NCBI RefSeq assembly: GCF_965279675.1
Contig: NZ_CBDIIJ010000002.1
Span: 2,232,001-2,296,000, forward strand
Source of the DNA: Mucisphaera sp965279675
GTDB lineage: Bacteria; Planctomycetota; Phycisphaerae; Phycisphaerales; Phycisphaeraceae
Direction: 5' to 3'
DNA: 64,000 bases
In this document: one piece after another, positions 8,934 through 17,589 of the stretch
How the letters are laid out: the number at the start of each line of letters is the position of its first letter
Position numbering within the stretch: position 1 is the stretch's first letter
Notes under the pieces: generated by a model
The model's input: only the letters and a program-made list of their open reading frames with translations
Told to the model about the DNA's origin: nothing
Database searches by the model: none
Made by a program: the position numbers and the translations under genes

Positions 8934-9752
8934 GTGTCATCCATCCCAAAAAGCCGCCAGCAAGACAGCCACAACGACAGCCAGTGTACGCGCTGCCTGC
9001 CCCTCGTTCGCGAACTTACCGAGCGAGCACTCGCCATGGCTATCGACGCATCCCCGCACGCACCCCGCGCTCGAGAAGGCGAATCCATCAGATCCCTCGC
9101 TTCAATCCTGCCTCTGGCCAGGCAGGCCGTCGGCCTCCCACACGATTCGGCTTTCGAGGCCCCACCACCAGGCATCGTCCGCTGGACCGATGGCCTCGGA
9201 CACAGCCGCCCCAGCTACGGCTACCTCGCCAGCCGCCTCCTCCAACGAGCAGGCCGGCCGGTACCCGATCTCCCGCCAACCAAAGCCGAACCAGAATCGC
9301 CCGAGGCCCATGTCCACGACCTCTGGAACGAGTTGCTCCAGGTGCCCGCGGAATCCGAGCCCTCCATCGTCCATCCGGATCAAGCCAGCCCGGAGCCGCT
9401 GTTCACCCAGCAACCCGACGACTCCCCCGATGAGTGGACCTACCGCGAACTCGTCGGCCTCCACGGCCTGATGACACTGGCAAGGATCAAGGCCGACCCG
9501 AAACTCGCTGACCAGGCGGCCCGCGTTGCCCTCCACCACGTTGAGCACACCCAGCCCGACTACACCACCTACCAGCCCTGGGCACTCTATTGGTTCATCC
9601 GCTGGCAACCCACCGCCACCTTCGGCGAGCAGCAGCTCCACGATGTCGCCACACACCTCGCCGTTGAAGGCCCCCCAGGAGCACTCGTCCCCGCACTCCT
9701 ACTCGCCGACGCCCTGATCGATCTCGAGCACGAGGCCAAACACCAGGCATGA
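8934..9752 (+). CDS. Unknown protein, first of an overlapping pair
   Basis: I do not recognise this 272-residue protein. It carries a short N-terminal CTRC pair (a CxxC), an alanine- and histidine-rich helical body, and a C-terminal part with alternating helices (LADQAARVALHHVEH, WALYWFIRW, LHDVATHLAVEG) that could be an alpha-helical toroid or repeat fold. There is no signal peptide. The GTG at 8934 has AGGA about 7 bases upstream; the ATG at 9036, which would remove the CxxC, is a possible alternative start. Its stop overlaps the next start as ATGA (9749-9752), so the two are almost certainly translated together and probably work together. Codon use matches the neighbours. Confidence 0.75.
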   Translation: MSSIPKSRQQDSHNDSQCTRCLPLVRELTERALAMAIDASPHAPRAREGESIRSLASILPLARQAVGLPHDSAFEAPPPGIVRWTDGLGHSRPSYGYLASRLLQRAGRPVPDLPPTKAEPESPEAHVHDLWNELLQVPAESEPSIVHPDQASPEPLFTQQPDDSPDEWTYRELVGLHGLMTLARIKADPKLADQAARVALHHVEHTQPDYTTYQPWALYWFIRWQPTATFGEQQLHDVATHLAVEGPPGALVPALLLADALIDLEHEAKHQA

Positions 9753-10984
9753 TCCTACGAGCCACCTTCTGCATCTGCCTTCTAACGCTGCCCGCTCTCG
9801 CACAGCCGCTGATCCCCCCTCTGGAACCGGAAGAGCCAACAAGTACCGACGCAGTTGTCGACACATCGACGAACATGAACCCGGCGACGCCCACCGAACA
9901 ACCGGACACACAGCAAACCCTCCAGTCACTCACTCAGCAAGCCCACCAGCTACTGACAGCGAAGCAGACACAAGCCAACCTACTCATCGAACTCGCTAAT
10001 CAGGCCGACGACCTGATCGATGGCCTCACCAACCCGCAGGACCAGCTCACCGCTGAGATCATCCGACTCGGTGCCTACGCCCACCTGGCCGAGCAGGCCC
10101 GCCAGTCTGGACTGCAGACCGTAGCCGCCTTCCGTTACGCCCAGGTCCGTGGCGTCGCCTCTCGCGTAGCACCCATCGACCACCCGCTCGCCAACCGCAT
10201 AGCCATCACCTGGCAACTGCTCGCCGATCTGGGCGAAGTCCACGCGCTCGACGCCCCACGCGGTGATCTCCTCGCAGCCGTTCTGACCTACCTTTCACAG
10301 GCCACGGAGCAGGCCAGCAAAGCCACCAGTGAGCTACGCTGGAACGCCATTCGCAAGCTGGTGCTTGAACGTACGATCGCCCTCCAACTCGAACAGGGCA
10401 ACGCTAGAGCCGCCACAGCGCTGGCCGAACCCTTGCTCGCTGGAGGCGACGATTCCCCCCATACGCAGCAGGCGATCGATCTCGCAGCCAGACTCGACCA
10501 ACCCGTCCCGCCCGTGCTGATTCGAGCCCTAGACCGCCGGGCAGGCGCAGAAACCGAACGTCTCCAGGCAGTTGCCCTCGTCGCCTGGGGCCAGCCCCTC
10601 GATCCCCAGATCGCTTCCGAACTCGAAACCCTCCGCGATACCCGCGGCCTCATCCCGATCGAGCCCCGCCTCGTCGTCGTCGGCGGGTCCCAACGCCCAC
10701 CCCTCCTGCCCGGTTGGGATGGAGCCTCGTCATGGATCCCCGCCGATGACGCGATCCGCCTGACCGAAGCCGGTATCACCCAACTACCCGCCTACATCGT
10801 CGTCGATGAATCGGGCCGACTGGCCGCCGCCGGACACGGCCCCACCACGCTCCGCCGAGCTCGACTGCTGGCCGCGGTCATCGAGGCCCAGACACCCCCA
10901 CCTCCCCCTTTAGACCTTTTAAACCCTCCCCTCAACGGAGATCTAGGCGAAAACAGAAATCTAAACCTCCCCCTTGCTGATTAA
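9749..10984 (+). CDS. Unknown exported protein, partner of the upstream gene
   Basis: This 411-residue protein has a clear Sec-type signal (hydrophobic residues about 4-18, ending ALAQ), then a proline/threonine-rich stretch and a long alanine/glutamine-rich helical region (about 50-280) that resembles TPR or coiled helical repeats. The C-terminal 110 residues include LVVVGGSQRPPLLPGW and LPAYIVVDESGRLAAAGHG, which looks like the second half of a thioredoxin-type fold (strand-strand-helix with a cis-proline position) but has no CxxC. The last 25 residues are low-complexity. It is co-translated with the upstream gene through a 4-base overlap. Function is unknown; an envelope role is inferred from the signal peptide. 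Confidence 0.75.
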   Translation: MILRATFCICLLTLPALAQPLIPPLEPEEPTSTDAVVDTSTNMNPATPTEQPDTQQTLQSLTQQAHQLLTAKQTQANLLIELANQADDLIDGLTNPQDQLTAEIIRLGAYAHLAEQARQSGLQTVAAFRYAQVRGVASRVAPIDHPLANRIAITWQLLADLGEVHALDAPRGDLLAAVLTYLSQATEQASKATSELRWNAIRKLVLERTIALQLEQGNARAATALAEPLLAGGDDSPHTQQAIDLAARLDQPVPPVLIRALDRRAGAETERLQAVALVAWGQPLDPQIASELETLRDTRGLIPIEPRLVVVGGSQRPPLLPGWDGASSWIPADDAIRLTEAGITQLPAYIVVDESGRLAAAGHGPTTLRRARLLAAVIEAQTPPPPPLDLLNPPLNGDLGENRNLNLPLAD

Positions 10985-11110
10985 AGGATTGATTGGTATT
11001 TTAGAAGGTACCGTTAGGCTCAGACTAAAACAGTCGGCCTGCGTACCGAGCCCCGGATACGGCGTTCGGGGCCCATCTCGATTCACTGTTTCGACAAGAC
11101 GGGAGCACCC

Positions 11111-12991
11111 ATGACTACCTTCGCCTCTCCGACGTTCAAACAAGGAAACGCCATGACCAGCAACGAGAAACTCAAGGCATGGGTCGAAGATGTCGCCGAA
11201 CTCACCACGCCAGAAGACACCGTCTGGTGCGACGGCTCCAAAGACGAATACCAGCGCATGCTCGACCTGATGGTCGAAGGCGGAACCGCCCAGTGGCTCA
11301 ACCAAGGCAAGCGCCCCAATTCCATCCTCGTCCGGTCCGACCCCGCCGACGTCGCACGTGTCGAAGACCGAACCTTCATCTGCTCCAAAAGCAAAGCCGA
11401 TGCCGGTCCCACCAACAACTGGAAAGACCCCGAGGAAATGAAGGCCATCCTCATGCCCCTCTTCAAGGGCTGCATGCGAGGACGAACCCTCTACGTCATC
11501 CCCTTCAGCATGGGGCCCGTCGGCTCGCCCATCGCTCACATCGGCGTCGAACTCACCGATTCCCCCTACGTCGTCGCCAACATGCACATCATGACCCGCG
11601 TCGGCAAGCCCGTGCTCGATGTCCTCGGCGACGACGGCGACTACGTCCCCTGTGTCCACTCCGTCGGAATGCCACTCATTGACGAAAACGGCCACAAAAT
11701 CGACGACGTCCCATGGCCCTGCAACGCTGACAACAAGTACATCACCCACTTCCCCGAAACCAAGGAAATCTGGTCCTTCGGCTCGGGTTACGGCGGCAAC
11801 GCGCTGCTCGGCAAGAAGTGCTTCGCCCTCCGCATCGCCTCCGTGATGGCCAAAGAGCAGGGCTGGCTCGCCGAGCACATGCTCATCCTCAAACTTACCG
11901 GCCCCAACGGCATCAAGAAGTACATCGCCGCCGCCTTCCCCTCCGCATGCGGCAAAACCAACCTCGCGATGCTCAACCCGACCATCCCCGGCTGGAAAGC
12001 CGAGTGCGTCGGCGACGACATCGCATGGATGAAGTTTGGCGAAGCCTCCAAAGGACAGGAAGAAGGCCGCCTCTACGCCATCAACCCCGAAGCCGGTTTC
12101 TTCGGCGTAGCGCCAGGCACGTCCGACCAGTCCAACCCCAACGCCATGCGTTCCATCGAAGCCAACTCGGTCTTCACCAACTGCGGACTCACCGATGATG
12201 GCGACGTCTGGTGGGAAGACATGACCGAAGAACCACCCAAGCACCTCATCGACTGGCATGGCGAGGACTGGCGACCCTACTCCGAGAAAACCGCCGCCCA
12301 CCCCAACGCACGCTTCACCGCCCCCGCCGCCCAATGCCCGGTCATCGCCGAGGAATGGCAGGACCCCAAGGGCGTTCCCATCGATGCCATCCTCTTCGGA
12401 GGACGCCGTGCCTCCGTCGTTCCGCTCGTCACCGAAGCCATCTCCTGGCAGCACGGCACCTTCCTCGGATCGGTCATGTCCAGCGAAAAAACCGCCGCCG
12501 CCGCCGGCAAGGTCGGTGTCCTCCGCAGAGACCCCATGGCCATGCTCCCATTCTGCGGATACCACATGGCCGACTACTGGCAGCACTGGATCGATCTCGG
12601 AAAGAAAGTCAACGGATCCCTGCCCGAAGGCAAAATGCCCAAGATCTTCTACGTCAACTGGTTCCGAAAGAGCCCCGAAGGCAAGTGGCTCTGGCCCGGC
12701 TTCGGCGACAACAGCCGCGTCCTCAAATGGGTCGCCGAACGCTGCGACAACTCGGCCGAAGCCATCGACACACCCCTCGGCAGGATGCCCACCCGCCAGG
12801 CCCTCGACCTCTCCGGCCTCGACCTCCCCGAAGACGACTTCGAGGAACTCATGAGCGTCGACGTCGACGGCTGGCTCGCAGAAATGGACTCGATGAGAGA
12901 ACACTTCGCCCAGTTCGGCGACAAACTCCCCGCCGAACTCACCCAGGAACTCAACGACCTCGAAACCAGACTCAAGGCCGCCAAAGCCTGA
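11111..12991 (+). CDS. pckG: Phosphoenolpyruvate carboxykinase (GTP)
   Basis: The 626-residue enzyme converts oxaloacetate and GTP to phosphoenolpyruvate, CO2 and GDP, the entry step of gluconeogenesis. The GTP-type signature is intact: kinase-1 P-loop FPSACGKTNLAML with the hyper-reactive cysteine at about residue 280, kinase-2 VGDDIAWM, and the GRRASVVPLV, HNPNARF-like and WFRKSPEGKWLWPGFG regions. Length fits the GTP family (about 600-620), not the ATP family (about 540). The ATG at 11111 has GGGAG five bases upstream; a second ATG at 11153, with AAGGAAAC before it, would also begin a family-like N-terminus. A strong terminator follows at 13032. Confidence 0.97.
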   Translation: MTTFASPTFKQGNAMTSNEKLKAWVEDVAELTTPEDTVWCDGSKDEYQRMLDLMVEGGTAQWLNQGKRPNSILVRSDPADVARVEDRTFICSKSKADAGPTNNWKDPEEMKAILMPLFKGCMRGRTLYVIPFSMGPVGSPIAHIGVELTDSPYVVANMHIMTRVGKPVLDVLGDDGDYVPCVHSVGMPLIDENGHKIDDVPWPCNADNKYITHFPETKEIWSFGSGYGGNALLGKKCFALRIASVMAKEQGWLAEHMLILKLTGPNGIKKYIAAAFPSACGKTNLAMLNPTIPGWKAECVGDDIAWMKFGEASKGQEEGRLYAINPEAGFFGVAPGTSDQSNPNAMRSIEANSVFTNCGLTDDGDVWWEDMTEEPPKHLIDWHGEDWRPYSEKTAAHPNARFTAPAAQCPVIAEEWQDPKGVPIDAILFGGRRASVVPLVTEAISWQHGTFLGSVMSSEKTAAAAGKVGVLRRDPMAMLPFCGYHMADYWQHWIDLGKKVNGSLPEGKMPKIFYVNWFRKSPEGKWLWPGFGDNSRVLKWVAERCDNSAEAIDTPLGRMPTRQALDLSGLDLPEDDFEELMSVDVDGWLAEMDSMREHFAQFGDKLPAELTQELNDLETRLKAAKA

Positions 12992-13031
12992 GCCCTTCGC
13001 TCCGCCCACACAAACTTCTCTCTTCTCTCAG

Positions 13032-13060
13032 GCCCCGCCAGTCAACAGGCGGGGCTTTTT
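13032..13060 (+). terminator. Rho-independent terminator after pckG
   Basis: GCCCCGCC (13032-13039) pairs perfectly with GGCGGGGC (13048-13055) across an 8-base loop and is followed at once by TTTTT. It lies about 40 bases beyond the pckG stop and isolates it from the peptidase gene downstream. Confidence 0.93.
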
Positions 13061-13106
13061 CTATGCTTTCACTATCTATCCAACCCACGCAGGAAGTTTC
13101 AGTTCC

Positions 13107-15176
13107 ATGACCACATCAGCCGACAACCCCCTACTGATCACCACCGGACTCCCCGCCTTCGACCGCATCGAGCCCGCCCACGTCGAGCCGGGCGTCCGCG
13201 CCGCCCTCGCCGCCGTCACCGAGCAGTTCGAGGCCATCGAAGCCAACGCAGGACCCACCTGGGACGCCGTCATGGCACCCCTCGAACGCCTCGAAGCCCG
13301 CTTCCCCTACTTCTGGTCGCCCGTCGGCCACCTCATGTCCGTCAAAGACTCCGACGACCTCCGCGCCGCCTACGAAGCTATCCAGCCAGAGGTCGTCGCT
13401 TTCGGCCTCCGCGCCGGCCAGAGCAAGCCCATCTACGAAGCCCTCGTCGGCCTCCGCGACGGGCCCCACTGGCCCTCACTCACCCCCGCACAGCAGCGAG
13501 CCGTCACCCTCCGCATCCAGGCCGTCGAACGCTCAGGCGTCGCCCTCGAAGGCCAAGCCAAAGAGCGCTTCGAGGAGATCGCCAAGACCCTCTCCAAACT
13601 CGCCACCGACTTCTCCAACCACGTCCTCGACGCCACCAAGGCCTTCGAGCTCATCATCACCAACCCCGCCGACACCGAAGGCTGGCCCACCAGCCTCCGC
13701 CAACTCGCCGCCGCCTCTCACCGCGACGCCAACGAAGGCTCCGAAGCCACGCCCGATAACGGGCCCTGGCGAATCACCCTCGACTACCCCAGCCTCGGCC
13801 CCTTCATGGAGCACAGCCGCAACCGCGCCCAGCGAGAACTGGTCTACAGAGCCTCCAACACCAAAGCCTCCTCAGGCGATCTCGACAACACCCCGCTCAT
13901 CGATCAGATCCTCGAAAACCGCCGCGATAAAATCCAGCTCCTCGGTTTCGACACCTACGCCGACTACAGCCTCGATGCCAAAATGGCCCCAAGCGTCGAC
14001 AAAGTCCGCGACATGCTCCATCAACTCGCTGACGCAGCCAAACCCATTGCCGAGAAAGAACTCGAAGAACTCCGCGCCCACGCCAAAACGCTCGGCCACG
14101 AAGACGAACTCAAGCACTGGGACATCGCCTTCTACCGCGAGCGCCTCCGCGAGCAGAAGTTCGACTTCACCGACGAGCAACTCCGCCCCTACTTCCCGCT
14201 GCCACGCGTACTCGACGGCCTCTTCTCACTCTGCACGCGTCTCTTCGGCATCACCTTCGAGCAGGCCGACGCCGACGCCCCGCGCTGGCACGACGATGTT
14301 CGCTACTACCGCGTCCTGAACGAGCAATCCGAGCAGGTTGCAGGCTTCTACCTCGACCCCTACGCCCGACCCGCCGACAAGCGGGGCGGCGCCTGGATGG
14401 ACCAGTGCCTCGGCCGCATGCGTCGCGAATCCGGCCTCCAACTCCCCATTGTTCACCTCGTCTGCAACGGTACCCCGCCCGTCGATGGCAAACCCTCACT
14501 CATGAGCTTCCGCGAGGTCGAAACCCTCTTCCACGAATTCGGCCACGGCCTTCAGGGCATGCTCACCACCGTCGACGTTGCAGACGTCGCCGGTATCAAT
14601 GGCGTCGAGTGGGACGCCGTTGAACTCGCCAGCCAGTTCATGGAAAACTGGTGTTACCACAAACCCACCCTCCTCGGCATGACCGCTCACGTCGACACCG
14701 GCGAACCCCTCCCTGATGACCTCTTCAACAAGATCGTCGCCGCACGAACCTTTATGACCGGCTGGATGACCCTCCGCCAGGTCGAGTTCGCCCTCACCGA
14801 CCTCGCCCTCCACCACGACCCCACCAACGGCCGCACCCCCTCCGAGATCCACCGCGAGATCAGCGAGCAGATCTCCCCCATGCCCGCGCTCCCGGAAGAC
14901 CGCTTCCTCTGCGCCTTCTCGCACATCTTCGCCGGAGGCTACGCCGCCGGCTATTACAGCTACAAGTGGGCAGAAGTCCTCTCCGCCGACGCCTTCGCCG
15001 CCTTCGAAGAAGCCGATCTCGACGACGAGACCGCCGTCACCAAGCTCGGCCACCGATTCCGTGACACCGTCCTCGCCCTGGGCGGCGGCCGCCACCCCAT
15101 GGACGTCTTCCGCGACTTCCGCGGCCGCGAACCCCAGATCGACGCCCTCCTCCGCCACACCGGCCTGAAAGGCTAG
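13107..15176 (+). CDS. prlC: M3 family oligopeptidase A-like zinc metallopeptidase
   Basis: This 689-residue cytoplasmic enzyme matches oligopeptidase A / peptidyl-dipeptidase Dcp of family M3, which degrades short peptides, including cleaved signal peptides in enterobacteria. Zinc motif HEFGH lies at about residues 476-480 and the third ligand glutamate falls in the following VEWDAVELASQFMENW. The typical N-terminus (LLITTGLPAFDRIEPAHVEPGV), FYLDPYARPADKRGGAW and C-terminal GGYAAGYYSYKWAEVLSADAF (substrate tyrosines) are all present. Length is normal for the family (about 680). No secretion signal is seen. It is flanked by terminators or large gaps and appears to be a single-gene unit. Confidence 0.95.
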   Translation: MTTSADNPLLITTGLPAFDRIEPAHVEPGVRAALAAVTEQFEAIEANAGPTWDAVMAPLERLEARFPYFWSPVGHLMSVKDSDDLRAAYEAIQPEVVAFGLRAGQSKPIYEALVGLRDGPHWPSLTPAQQRAVTLRIQAVERSGVALEGQAKERFEEIAKTLSKLATDFSNHVLDATKAFELIITNPADTEGWPTSLRQLAAASHRDANEGSEATPDNGPWRITLDYPSLGPFMEHSRNRAQRELVYRASNTKASSGDLDNTPLIDQILENRRDKIQLLGFDTYADYSLDAKMAPSVDKVRDMLHQLADAAKPIAEKELEELRAHAKTLGHEDELKHWDIAFYRERLREQKFDFTDEQLRPYFPLPRVLDGLFSLCTRLFGITFEQADADAPRWHDDVRYYRVLNEQSEQVAGFYLDPYARPADKRGGAWMDQCLGRMRRESGLQLPIVHLVCNGTPPVDGKPSLMSFREVETLFHEFGHGLQGMLTTVDVADVAGINGVEWDAVELASQFMENWCYHKPTLLGMTAHVDTGEPLPDDLFNKIVAARTFMTGWMTLRQVEFALTDLALHHDPTNGRTPSEIHREISEQISPMPALPEDRFLCAFSHIFAGGYAAGYYSYKWAEVLSADAFAAFEEADLDDETAVTKLGHRFRDTVLALGGGRHPMDVFRDFRGREPQIDALLRHTGLKG

Positions 15177-15307
15177 CCTGACCGGTCGCGCGAGCCACGT
15201 AAATCTTTCATAAGACCATTGACCAGCGGCCATCCGGGCCGGTACGATTCTTTTCAGGCCTGTCTGATTCGACCAAAACGTTCATCCCGCGACACCCGGA
15301 GCCAACC

Positions 15308-16207
15308 ATGCGCCGATCCCAAGGTTTCACCCTGATCGAACTCCTCGTCGTCATCTCAATCATCGCGCTGCTCATCGGCATCCTCCTCCCCGCCCTCGTC
15401 TCAGCTCGCGAGTCGGCCCGCAACATCGCCTGCAAATCCAACATGCGCCAACTCCAACTCGCCTGGCAGGTCTACGCCGACGAGCACGACAGCTTCGACA
15501 CAGGCTTCGTCATGCCCGTGCCAACGCCTATCAGCACCGGCGGCCAGCGAGGCGGTGCCTCCACCGTCAGAGTCGATGCCTGGGTCGGCGAATACGGCAA
15601 CAACCCATCCATCGACTTCGACCGACGCCAGATCGCCATCGAAGAAGGCCAACTCTTCAGCTACGCCGCCAGCGTCGACCTCTACCGCTGCCCCGCCGAA
15701 CCAGAACGATCACCCGTCGACTTTCTCCGCAGCTACTCCATCAATGATTACCTCAATGGCGGCCAGTTCTTCCAGTTCTTCGATGTCCTCGCAGACACAC
15801 CCGAAGACTTCTTCAGACAGGCCATCAAGCGAACCGCCGAAATACGTGCCCCATCCAGCACCTTCACCTTTGTCGACGACGGCGACGACCGTGGCGGAAA
15901 ACTCGGATCCTTCTTTGTAACAGGCGGCACCGCCAACAGCCCGGCCCCCAATGCTTGGGGTGACCGCCCAGGCATCTGGCATCCCAACAACGGGGCCAAC
16001 ATCGCCTTCGCCGATGGCCGAGTCGATTCGCGCAACCACACCGATCAGGCCCTCATCGACAACCCCGGCCATAACAACCAGGCACTCCCCGCCCAGGACC
16101 CCGAAAAAGACCTTCGCTTCTACCAGTCCATCACCGCCCCCACCAATGAAGTCATGGACAACGTCCAGCAAGGCCAGACCGGAGGCAATGGCGGACAACG
16201 CGGCTAA
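15308..16207 (+). CDS. Prepilin-type N-terminal methylation protein, planctomycete pseudopilin-like family
   Basis: This 299-residue protein begins MRRSQGFTLIELLVVISIIA, a type IV prepilin leader with cleavage expected after Gly6 and Phe7 methylated, followed by a hydrophobic helix. Downstream it contains NIACKSNMRQLQLAWQVYAD and, near residue 235, NIAFADGRVDSRN. A conserved FADG segment of this kind is typical of the very numerous planctomycete prepilin-like proteins related to DUF1559, whose function is unknown. CGGAG lies about 7 bases before the ATG. It should be inserted by and processed with a prepilin peptidase encoded elsewhere. It converges on the lipoprotein gene at 16225 with only 17 bases between stops. 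Confidence 0.88.
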   Translation: MRRSQGFTLIELLVVISIIALLIGILLPALVSARESARNIACKSNMRQLQLAWQVYADEHDSFDTGFVMPVPTPISTGGQRGGASTVRVDAWVGEYGNNPSIDFDRRQIAIEEGQLFSYAASVDLYRCPAEPERSPVDFLRSYSINDYLNGGQFFQFFDVLADTPEDFFRQAIKRTAEIRAPSSTFTFVDDGDDRGGKLGSFFVTGGTANSPAPNAWGDRPGIWHPNNGANIAFADGRVDSRNHTDQALIDNPGHNNQALPAQDPEKDLRFYQSITAPTNEVMDNVQQGQTGGNGGQRG

Positions 16208-16224
16208 ACAGCTAGTCCCAGCCC

Positions 16225-17505
16225 CTACTGCCGCTCCGCCGCCCGCCAAAGCTTCCGAGCCACCCGCTCACCCAGCGTCTCGTGGAAACGATTCGCCGCC
16301 TCATACCCATACGTGTCGTCGTTGATCGTCCCATTCGGGTTGTTGTAAACCGCCACCGTCAGATAGAACGACGCCCCCGTCGACCGATCCAGGTAGTACC
16401 CCGTATCGAGTCGATACCCATACGCCGTCCCACTCTTGTCAAACGCCACCACCGCCGGCCGCGGCACCACCTTCGCAATCCCATCCACCACATAGCTATC
16501 AAACGACCCCGGCGCATACCGGCTGGATGAATACACCGGGTTGCTCGATTCCAATGGGTCCTGCGACATCGCCGACAACATCAGCGTCCGATGCTGACCC
16601 GACAGCCCCAGCCCCGGCTTGCCCAACTCGATCTCCGGCCGCGTGACCATCACCACCAGATCCTGCAGGTCCTCCATCGATACCCAGTTCTTGTCCGAAA
16701 AATCAAACGGCTCCTCAACCAACGCACCCGCCTCGTTGACGTGACGCTCCCCCAACAACAACCCACCCCGTACCCCCGCCAACGGCAAGCTCACCACCGC
16801 CGTCCTGGGCCCCACCGAGTACGCCCGCTGATCCAGCACCATGTCCACCTGAGGCGTAAACCGGTGATAAGCCTCATCCCCCGGGTCCGACAGCCGGTGA
16901 TGCAGCCGAAAACTCTCCAGACCCGCCTCCCACAAAATCTGATTCAATCGATCCCGCCCCACAAAGTCATACAGCCGGTTGTAAGCCTCATTCGACGATA
17001 CAAAACACGTCTTCCGAATCTCCTGCCGAAGCGTGATCGTCCCATTGTCCACGTTGCTGTCGTCCCGGACCCTCACCATCCCATCCTCCCGCCGCGGATA
17101 CAGCACCAGAGGCGTATCCGCCGTCAAAGCCAGCCCCGACTCGGCCTGAAGCCGCTGTAACTCAATCAACGCCGCCACACAACCCGCCAGCTTGATCGTG
17201 CTCGCCGGATACACGTACTCCGCATCCACCCGATACCGGTACCGCCGAAGCGTTGGCGGGCCCTCCGGGTCCTCAATCACCTCCGACACCAAAATCTGCA
17301 CCCGATGCCCCGTCGGGTCCCGCAGCAACCCACCCCACATCGCCGCCGATCCATCCAGCACATCCCTGAACCAGGCATCCCCCAGCCGAGCCGCCGCCGC
17401 GCTCTCATCCTCACCACCCCCGCGCCCACCCGGCGACACGGTACACCCCACCTGCAATACAACCAGCAACACACACACCATCCAGACCGCGATGCTTCTG
17501 TTCAT
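16225..17505 (-). CDS. Lipoprotein with class A beta-lactamase / serine hydrolase fold
   Basis: A 426-residue predicted lipoprotein: hydrophobic residues about 5-18 end in LQVGC, placing the lipidated cysteine at residue 21. The catalytic set of penicillin-recognising hydrolases is present: SxxK as Ser102-Thr-Ile-Lys105, SxN-like Ser-Asn at about 171-172 in SSNEAYN, and KSG at 357-359 in FDKSGTAYGY. That order and spacing match the class A beta-lactamase/transpeptidase-like superfamily, but the spacing between SxN and KSG (about 185 residues) is longer than in true beta-lactamases. Either peptidoglycan-related or other esterase/hydrolase activity is possible; antibiotic resistance cannot be inferred. 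No good ribosome site precedes the ATG. A terminator for the upstream gene sits just ahead of it. Confidence 0.85.
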   Translation of the reverse strand: MNRSIAVWMVCVLLVVLQVGCTVSPGGRGGGEDESAAAARLGDAWFRDVLDGSAAMWGGLLRDPTGHRVQILVSEVIEDPEGPPTLRRYRYRVDAEYVYPASTIKLAGCVAALIELQRLQAESGLALTADTPLVLYPRREDGMVRVRDDSNVDNGTITLRQEIRKTCFVSSNEAYNRLYDFVGRDRLNQILWEAGLESFRLHHRLSDPGDEAYHRFTPQVDMVLDQRAYSVGPRTAVVSLPLAGVRGGLLLGERHVNEAGALVEEPFDFSDKNWVSMEDLQDLVVMVTRPEIELGKPGLGLSGQHRTLMLSAMSQDPLESSNPVYSSSRYAPGSFDSYVVDGIAKVVPRPAVVAFDKSGTAYGYRLDTGYYLDRSTGASFYLTVAVYNNPNGTINDDTYGYEAANRFHETLGERVARKLWRAAERQ

Positions 17506-17537
17506 CCCCGCATGCTACCGCGTCGGCCAAGCCCAAG

Positions 17538-17562
17538 AAAAAAAGCCCGCATCGCTGCGGGC
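17538..17562 (-). terminator. Rho-independent terminator after the dockerin protein gene
   Basis: Read on the minus strand, GCCCGCA (17562-17556) and TGCGGGC (17551-17545) form a seven-base stem with a four-base loop followed by seven T. It lies about 27 bases past the stop at 17590 and separates it from the lipoprotein gene. Confidence 0.93.
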
Positions 17563-17589
17563 TCTTAAAGACCAGGTTCAGCCGGAGGC

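Noticed and set aside
10890..11000. Direct repeat CCTCCCCCTT flanking the end of the gene at 9749 as a mobile-element scar
   Set aside because: Only about ten pyrimidine-rich bases are shared, common in this genome, with no element between them.
10961..13009. 682-codon open frame opposite pckG
   Set aside because: Glycine/glutamate/valine-rich shadow; PEP carboxykinase on the plus strand has all catalytic motifs.
16225..17505. Antibiotic-resistance beta-lactamase
   Set aside because: The catalytic motifs show the fold only; spacing differs from class A enzymes and it is a lipoprotein in a housekeeping context.
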